Source: Acanthaster planci (Eukaryota; Echinodermata; Asteroidea; Valvatida; Acanthasteridae). Taken from it: a DNA stretch of 13,513 nt. The stretch's first letter is position 1; every line of letters begins with the position of its first letter. Shown piece by piece: positions 12,301 through 13,513 of the stretch. The translations under genes and the position numbers were made by a program. The stretch is taken from positions 422,738 to 436,250 of the forward strand of contig NW_019091433.1 in NCBI RefSeq assembly GCF_001949145.1, written 5' to 3'. A model generated the notes under the pieces. It was not told where the DNA came from and searched no databases. It worked only from the letters and a program-made list of their open reading frames with translations.

Positions 12301-13451
12301 TTACTGGTGCAGTCATCCAGCTGGGTGAGTTTGGACTGGCCCACCGGCAACTTAGCTTGGAGTTCCTTCAATCCAAAATTACAGAAAGTAACAGTAACCT
12401 CCTTCTGGTTATCTTATTTCAGGTTGTGCTTTCAGCCTAGAGTTAATTATCTTACCACAACATGTGTCTGTGACCTAGTTCCGGTTAACGTATAGCCTGT
12501 GTCTTCTCTCACATGCTGATTATCTTAAAATACAAATTAAGGCGTTATCTTTTCTCCAATGTTAGTTATCTAACCATAAACTGTCTTTAAACTCTAAATT
12601 GGATTTAGGTTGCAATAAGCTGTGTCTCCACTCTAGTGTTGGTTATCTTACTGTAGGCTGTCTTTACCCTGATGTGGTTATCTTACCATAAGCTGTGCCT
12701 TCTTGACCTGTAATTCTTCCACCTCTGTCGGCAGGCTAGTCGTCTGACTCAGTCCCTCCTCTATGGCTGTGAGGATGCCTGACATGTCGTCTGCTGCCTC
12801 CTGCCAAGACTCGTGAGTGAGGACTGCTTCTTCTTGCAGTTGGTGAATGTCCTGTAAATGAAAAATCCTTTGGATGTGAGACTTACCAAGTTCCTTTCAC
12901 CACTTATTTAGGAATGAACTCATCAAAACACATACCAGAATTCCAAACAGTAATTTAATAAAGGGTTGGACGGGTGGCATATTTCATGGTTTTTAATTGA
13001 TCCAATGATACAAGGAATTGCTTTAGTCTAGTGCCCTAAATACCATGCATAAAGAAAAAATTGACTTGCAACATGCTATAAGATTCAGACTATCTCAATA
13101 TCCAAGAGTTTTTTGCTGATTAAATGATTTTATGTAACTGCCTCAAAAACGCTAGAGCTCCTGGACTGATAGGCACCAAGGAATGTTTGAGTTAAGCAAA
13201 CACTGCCCTCTGTGGTTCAAGCTCAGGTCCTATGCTATGGAACGAGTCCAGAGCAAACTACCAACTTCTCTGTCGAGTGCTGTCCATACCTTCATCCGGT
13301 CCAGCAGGTCCTGGTAGCATTTCTCTGCATCAGCAACCTGCCTCTCAACACTCTCTACAATATCTGGGGTATTGGCCGATGTTAGCAATATGCTCTTTTG
13401 CTTCAATTCCTCCAAATTCTTGGCTTGATCCTCAATGTTCTCCTTCAGTGC
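211..13451 (-). CDS. Partial giant spectrin-repeat protein gene, 20 exons (nesprin/Syne-like, tentative)
   Basis: Seen: twenty GT/AG-bounded minus-strand exons, all phase 0 at both ends, at 13451-13290, 12851-12687, 12365-12039, 11573-11445, 11039-10875, 10472-10146, 9808-9653, 9278-9114, 8625-8299, 7803-7642, 7240-7077, 6498-6172, 5557-5429, 5035-4871, 4328-4002, 3616-3461, 2935-2771, 1861-1523, 1038-883 and 375-211. They total about 4.18 kb of coding sequence, a rod of about 13 spectrin repeats. Helix A of nearly every repeat carries an aromatic or His, nine residues, then Trp. Known: such rods act as long flexible spacers that bind cytoskeleton or scaffold partners; in nesprins they extend from the outer nuclear membrane. 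Inference: nesprin is preferred because motifs such as RYxALKxKA and YQDLC followed by a helix ending in WL resemble, from recall, vertebrate nesprin-1 rod repeats. Spectraplakin is not excluded. Both gene ends lie outside the window. One exon (e11) has a frameshift. Confidence 0.8.
376..882 (-). other. Intron e19-e20 (507 bp)
   Basis: AT-rich. No gene or repeat recognised. Confidence 0.7.
883..1038 (-). CDS. Exon e19: spectrin repeat, helix B to C segment (52 codons)
   Basis: Found by filling the gap expected between e18 and e20. Acceptor CTTGTGATAG, donor GTACAG. Exactly 52 phase-0 codons, ALCDESQELQPIRAQV to YQTLHMNLK. The length equals e7 and e16; the YQxL...LK end is shared. The Ala-Leu start and SxNP/SANTP word also recall e1 and e10. 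Too short to stand out as a long open frame, but the splice sites and length fit precisely. Confidence 0.82.
1039..1522 (-). other. Intron e18-e19 (484 bp)
   Basis: AT-rich. Nothing recognised. Confidence 0.7.
1523..1861 (-). CDS. Exon e18: long spectrin-repeat exon with 4-residue insertion (113 codons)
   Basis: Acceptor TTTTCTAG, donor GTAAGAAC. The 113 codons run from VVLATLPEGEAQLQ to HLEKVK. The CPSTAPAG loop (Gly31) and the Tyr70/Trp80 pair in NYEGRAKELREW follow the other long exons. After Trp80 a Gly/Glu-rich stretch (AELEGEVGEGQLE) adds four residues. The exon is notably GC-rich, with G/C-ending codons such as GGG, GCG, CGG and CTG, unlike its neighbours. It ends the second super-repeat. 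Confidence 0.9.
1862..2770 (-). other. Intron e17-e18 (909 bp), the longest in the window
   Basis: Holds the four-copy 32-bp tandem repeat at 2035-2162. Open frames at 2091-2273 and 2406-2624 on the minus strand are repeat-derived or featureless. No exon of the expected 43-55 codon size is needed here, since e17 and e18 are adjacent in the triplet order. Confidence 0.75.
2035..2162. repeat. Four tandem copies of a 32-bp unit
   Basis: Units at 2035-2066, 2067-2098, 2099-2130 and 2131-2162, each beginning gaccagacat and ending with a gtcatta word plus four to five bases. Units 1 and 4 are identical; unit 2 has one change (t to a, near its end) and unit 3 one change (c to a, in the tacatgta core). 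The array is exact in length, hence probably young. Each unit holds a tacatgta palindrome and an AGGTCA word. Confidence 0.93.
2771..2935 (-). CDS. Exon e17: spectrin repeat, helix C to A segment (55 codons)
   Basis: Acceptor CTCTGACAG, donor GTACAT. Fifty-five codons, VALQQREEQVAHHQQL to RIQQLQ. Trp26 lies in LQDMNDWLKAKQLEL. Leu replaces the aromatic at position 16. Gln/His-rich helix C. Spliced to e16 it gives the YQDLC...WL pattern that resembles nesprin rods. Confidence 0.9.
2936..3460 (-). other. Intron e16-e17 (525 bp)
   Basis: AT-rich. Overlapping open frames here lack coiled-coil or spectrin features and are taken as chance. Confidence 0.7.
3461..3616 (-). CDS. Exon e16: spectrin repeat, helix B to C segment (52 codons)
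   Basis: Acceptor AATTTCAG. The donor GTTGAC is poor beyond GT. Fifty-two codons, TLEENVVSHQADVEVV to YQDLCSRLK. It pairs with e7, with identical length and the shared EYQxLCxxLK end. The alignment to e7 supports the weak donor position. Confidence 0.85.
3617..4001 (-). other. Intron e15-e16 (385 bp)
   Basis: Strongly AT-rich. Nothing recognised. Confidence 0.7.
4002..4328 (-). CDS. Exon e15: one complete spectrin-repeat length (109 codons)
   Basis: Acceptor TCCATGTAG, donor GTAATG. The 109 codons run from NLEQSQDVGRQKV to TQLDKLM. The LASTAPPG loop has Gly31; helix A reads EKWEEHSASCKKLSDW with His70 and Trp80. It pairs with e6, conserving both Cys74 and Cys94. The usual helix C Trp46 is absent in both e6 and e15. 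Confidence 0.9.
4329..4870 (-). other. Intron e14-e15 (542 bp)
   Basis: AT-rich, with several A runs (for example around 4680-4715). No gene or repeat recognised. Confidence 0.7.
4871..5035 (-). CDS. Exon e14: spectrin repeat, helix C to A segment (55 codons)
   Basis: Acceptor CATTCTCAG, donor GTAAAG. Fifty-five codons, ESSEHAYRALDHHRQF to LQNLK. Phe16 and Trp26 in FNQSMDYFQSW mark helix A. HR, NQSM, the final NLK and the donor hexamer are shared with e5. Confidence 0.9.
5036..5428 (-). other. Intron e13-e14 (393 bp)
   Basis: AT-rich, with no coding or repeat signal noticed. Confidence 0.7.
5429..5557 (-). CDS. Exon e13: short spectrin-repeat exon (43 codons)
   Basis: Acceptor TTTCTGCAG, donor GTAAGT (a strong consensus). 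Forty-three codons, RLVEDIAQQEPWLAELTH to FHTLKNRAN. It is the counterpart of e4: same length, with DI, EP and LA, and the helix C start RFHTLKNRA against RYNALKDKA. It forms a 98-residue repeat with e14. Confidence 0.9.
5558..6171 (-). other. Intron e12-e13 (614 bp)
   Basis: Contains a block near 5670-5800 that is less AT-rich than the surrounding introns. It is long-open on the plus strand (5653-6054) but shows no known domain. It may be a relic of an inserted element; no terminal repeats or target duplications were found. Confidence 0.65.
6172..6498 (-). CDS. Exon e12: one complete spectrin-repeat length (109 codons)
   Basis: Donor GTGTGT. The acceptor ends AAAAAG and has only a short pyrimidine run further upstream, but aligns exactly with the e3 boundary. 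The 109 codons run from ELQAQCPEGQSKL to NHRCK. The LASTSDAG loop (Gly31), helix C W46, and His70/Trp80 in EEHNMKKNEFEKW match the family. The final helix B part (LPGKEGANHRCK) has lost the heptad-like LExKExQL pattern of e3. Confidence 0.88.
6499..7076 (-). other. Intron e11-e12 (578 bp)
   Basis: No exon-like signal on the minus strand. A plus-strand open frame at 6603-6923 has no recognisable protein features. Confidence 0.7.
7077..7240 (-). CDS. Exon e11: spectrin repeat, helix C to A segment, frameshifted (164 nt)
   Basis: Acceptor CATGTAAG, donor GTGAGA. The length is 164 nt rather than 165. The first 24 codons, from DIQLQKEETVLAHESW, follow e2. Relative to e2 a base is missing near 7167-7168, after which the homologous frame (ITAIEEGLSQT, ending QCLK) continues in another register. 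In the entry frame a TAG falls at 7151-7153. No alternative acceptor restores phase with an open frame. Possible explanations are an assembly error, a real disabling allele, or a decayed exon that is skipped. Homology to e2 makes its exon origin secure; functional coding status is uncertain. Confidence 0.75.
7241..7641 (-). other. Intron e10-e11 (401 bp)
   Basis: AT-rich, not similar to the e1-e2 intron beyond the bases next to the e10 donor. Nothing else recognised. Confidence 0.7.
7642..7803 (-). CDS. Exon e10: spectrin repeat, helix B to C segment, near-copy of e1 (54 codons)
   Basis: Acceptor GTTTGACAG, donor GTATGG, as in e1. It encodes ALKENIENQ to QDLLDRMK and contains the same SANTPDIVESVERQVADAEK block. 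It differs from e1 at residues 8, 12, 14, 21, 22 and 45. It opens the second super-repeat, 5,648 bp from e1. Five of the 11 base differences are silent or paired with changes in the same codon, so silent sites are also unusually conserved. Confidence 0.9.
7804..8298 (-). other. Intron e9-e10 (495 bp)
   Basis: AT-rich. The first dozen bases beside e10 match those beside e1; the rest is unrelated. Short open frames here have no spectrin-like character. Confidence 0.7.
8299..8625 (-). CDS. Exon e9: one complete spectrin-repeat length (109 codons)
   Basis: Acceptor TCCTTCAG, donor GTACCT. The 109 codons run from NLLAKQDELQSRLELAAE to RSQLEEVQ. Gly31 and Trp80 are kept; the helix A pair is Phe70/Trp80, and helix C has SLQSQWDLLV. 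It ends the first nine-exon super-repeat. Its positional partner e18 is only weakly similar. Confidence 0.9.
8626..9113 (-). other. Intron e8-e9 (488 bp)
   Basis: No coding signal. A tiny inverted repeat with 6-bp arms (8776-8790) is the only structure seen and is probably chance. Confidence 0.65.
9114..9278 (-). CDS. Exon e8: spectrin repeat, helix C to A segment (55 codons)
   Basis: Acceptor TTACCTCAG, donor GTATGT. Fifty-five codons, DSQVQCSQGITLNEEF to KLKMAG. Phe16 and Phe26 replace the usual aromatic/Trp pair of helix A. It is the most diverged of the 55-codon exons and weakly similar to its partner e17. The exact lower boundary relies on the AC at 9112-9113 and on the conserved 55-codon length. 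Confidence 0.82.
9279..9652 (-). other. Intron e7-e8 (374 bp)
   Basis: AT-rich. No repeat or coding signal noticed. Confidence 0.7.
9653..9808 (-). CDS. Exon e7: spectrin repeat, helix B to C segment (52 codons)
   Basis: Acceptor CTTTTCAG, donor GTATGC. Fifty-two codons, SLSQEVDGHRRDVEIL to YQELCDKLK. It matches e16 at 19 of 52 positions without gaps, sharing HxxDVE, GV and EYQxLCxxLK. It combines with e8 to give a 107-residue repeat. Confidence 0.9.
9809..10145 (-). other. Intron e6-e7 (337 bp)
   Basis: AT-rich, especially toward the e6 donor. Nothing recognised. Confidence 0.7.
10146..10472 (-). CDS. Exon e6: one complete spectrin-repeat length (109 codons)
   Basis: Acceptor AACCACAG, donor GTAAGAAC. 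The 109 codons run from ILQQSQSEGKQKL to KKQNMLE. Gly31 follows the PSTSPQG loop; helix A has KWDEHNNRCKRLSDW with His70 and Trp80. About 41% ungapped identity to e15, including the shared words QSQ, AKDQ, CK.LSDW and KPC. Cysteines at 74 and 94 are kept in e15, perhaps structural. Confidence 0.9.
10473..10874 (-). other. Intron e5-e6 (402 bp)
   Basis: AT-rich. No repeat or coding signal seen on either strand. Confidence 0.7.
10875..11039 (-). CDS. Exon e5: spectrin repeat, helix C to A segment (55 codons)
   Basis: Acceptor TATTTCAG, donor GTAAAG. The 55 codons begin DVTQQAVKAVADH and end QVDNLK. Tyr16 and Trp26 in the motif YNQSMEDCKAW mark helix A; e14 has FNQSMDYFQSW at the same place. 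Ungapped identity to e14 is about 35%. Confidence 0.9.
11040..11444 (-). other. Intron e4-e5 (405 bp)
   Basis: No coding signal. 11140-11310 is less AT-rich than typical introns here and contains a tRNA-like B-box look-alike, but no matching A box at proper spacing, so no SINE is called. Confidence 0.65.
11445..11573 (-). CDS. Exon e4: short spectrin-repeat exon (43 codons)
   Basis: Acceptor ATCCGCAG, donor GTAAGC. Forty-three codons, ELTDDIVLHEPALADI to LAARYNALKDKAE. This is the first part of a compact 98-residue repeat completed by e5. Relative to e1 and e7 it lacks about ten residues around the helix B to C loop. The same short size recurs at the matching place in the second super-repeat (e13). 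RYNALKDKA is a typical start-of-helix-C motif. Confidence 0.88.
11574..12038 (-). other. Intron e3-e4 (465 bp)
   Basis: No coding signal. Two adjacent direct copies of a 10-base word (cttttggaaa) lie at 11801-11820. Otherwise nothing recognised. Confidence 0.7.
12039..12365 (-). CDS. Exon e3: one complete spectrin-repeat length (109 codons)
   Basis: Donor GTAAGAC. The acceptor TTGAAG is unusual in having A before AG. The 109 codons run from ELQAKLPVGQSKL to LRKCK: second half of helix B, a loop with ASTAAAGQ (Gly31), helix C with W46, continuous into helix A with His70 and Trp80, then the first half of helix B. About 43% of residues match the paired exon e12 without gaps. There is no intron inside, unlike the flanking repeats, which are split in helix C. 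Confidence 0.9.
12366..12686 (-). other. Intron e2-e3 (321 bp), mostly minisatellite
   Basis: Nearly the whole intron downstream of the e2 donor consists of the degenerate repeat described at 12407-12700. Only the last 40 or so bases before the e3 acceptor lie outside it. Confidence 0.75.
12407..12700 (-). repeat. Degenerate minisatellite (~37 bp) carrying splice-donor copies
   Basis: Read on the minus strand, the exon e2 end plus donor (GCACAGCTTATG then GTAAGATAACC) recurs in decayed form about eight times with spacing mostly 35-38 bp. GTAAGATAA-type cores lie at plus-strand 12676-12686 (the real donor), 12641-12651, 12565-12574, 12518-12527, 12446-12455 and 12407-12416. CAGCTTAT-like and CTAGAGTG-like blocks recur between them. 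The units are diverged, so this is an old array, and the unit count is approximate. Confidence 0.7.
12687..12851 (-). CDS. Exon e2: spectrin repeat, helix C to A segment (55 codons)
   Basis: Acceptor ATTTACAG, donor GTAAGATAAC. Fifty-five codons from DIHQLQEEAV to KKAQLM. Trp occurs at residue 16, but residue 26, Trp in e5, e14, e17 and e20, is Ile here. The central 77 bases (12748-12824) are about 90% identical to e11. The last dozen or so bases of the exon and the donor are the first unit of a degenerate tandem repeat that fills the following intron. Confidence 0.88.
12852..13289 (-). other. Intron e1-e2 (438 bp)
   Basis: AT-rich, with no coding signal. It shows no similarity to the corresponding e10-e11 intron apart from about 11 bp next to the e1 donor, although the two exons are nearly identical. 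Confidence 0.75.
13290..13451 (-). CDS. Exon e1: spectrin repeat, helix B to C segment (54 codons)
   Basis: Acceptor TTTGACAG and donor GTATGG flank 54 phase-0 codons beginning ALKENIEDQ and ending QDLLDRMK. It is a heptad-rich segment containing SANTPDIVESVERQVADAEK, covering the later part of helix B and the start of helix C. It joins e2 to complete a 109-residue repeat. It is almost a copy of e10 (11 base differences in 162; 48 of 54 residues identical), far closer than other paired exons. The call as a coding exon rests on the splice sites, the open frame and this duplicate. Confidence 0.9.
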
Positions 13452-13513
13452 CTGTCAAACAGAGCAAAAGATCATTTTTTTGCAAGGGGTGCATATAAAA
13501 TAACCTATTTAGT

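Noticed and set aside
12040-12495. Plus-strand open frame of 151 codons
   Set aside because: It is the complement of exon e3 plus part of the minisatellite intron; the minus strand carries a coherent spectrin repeat with splice sites and homologues.
211-13451. Spectraplakin (MACF1/dystonin/Shot) identity
   Set aside because: Not firmly excluded. The rod motifs recalled for spectraplakins fit less well than nesprin motifs and no GAS2 or EF-hand region is visible, so it is kept only as the alternative.
211-13451. Processed or dead pseudogene
   Set aside because: Nineteen of twenty exons are open, with intact splice sites and conserved structural residues; only e11 is disrupted.
1-13513. CRISPR array, tRNA, rRNA, operon or bacterial mobile element
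   Set aside because: No regular spacer-repeat pattern, RNA fold or contiguous bacterial-type gene is present; the tandem repeats have no unique spacers.

Overview
The window looks like one stretch of a large, intron-rich animal gene on the minus strand. Twenty short exons alternate with AT-rich introns of about 320 to 910 bases. Splice junctions are GT/AG throughout. There is no bacterial-style coding, no promoter, no start or stop codon of the gene, and no RNA gene. Compact introns, exons of 129 to 339 nt and minisatellite-rich intron DNA suggest an invertebrate metazoan (amphioxus- or mollusc-like). This is inference; nothing diagnostic of a species is visible.

Read on the minus strand (5' end at the right), the exons (called e1 to e20 here) run from 13451 down to 211. 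All begin and end in phase 0. Together they encode about 1,390 residues of uninterrupted spectrin repeats: heptad-rich, Glu/Gln/Lys/Leu-rich helices with an aromatic-or-His, nine residues, then Trp pattern in helix A. No actin-binding domain, EF hand, membrane span or KASH domain lies in the window, so it covers only part of the rod. The best family guess is a nesprin (Syne/MSP-300/ANC-1 type), the outer-nuclear-envelope giants that link nuclei to the cytoskeleton; a spectraplakin or other giant spectrin-repeat protein is the alternative.

The layout is strongly periodic. A triplet of exons (short exon of 43 to 54 codons, a 55-codon exon, a 109-codon exon) encodes two spectrin repeats. Three triplets of different lengths make a nine-exon, six-repeat super-repeat of 641 residues: e1-e9 at 13451-8299, then e10-e18 at 7803-1523 with the same order of exon sizes. 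A further triplet starts with e19 (1038-883) and e20 (375-211). Introns lie within helix B, and alternate repeats carry an extra intron in helix C.

Points of interest: (1) e1 and e10 differ at only 11 of 162 bases, and the middles of e2 and e11 are similarly alike, while the other paired exons share only about 35-45% of residues, which suggests local gene conversion; (2) e11 is 164 nt long, one base short relative to e2, and has an in-frame stop; (3) a degenerate minisatellite of about 37 bp begins at the end of e2 and carries copies of its splice donor through most of the intron; (4) an intron near 2035-2162 holds four 32-bp tandem copies.
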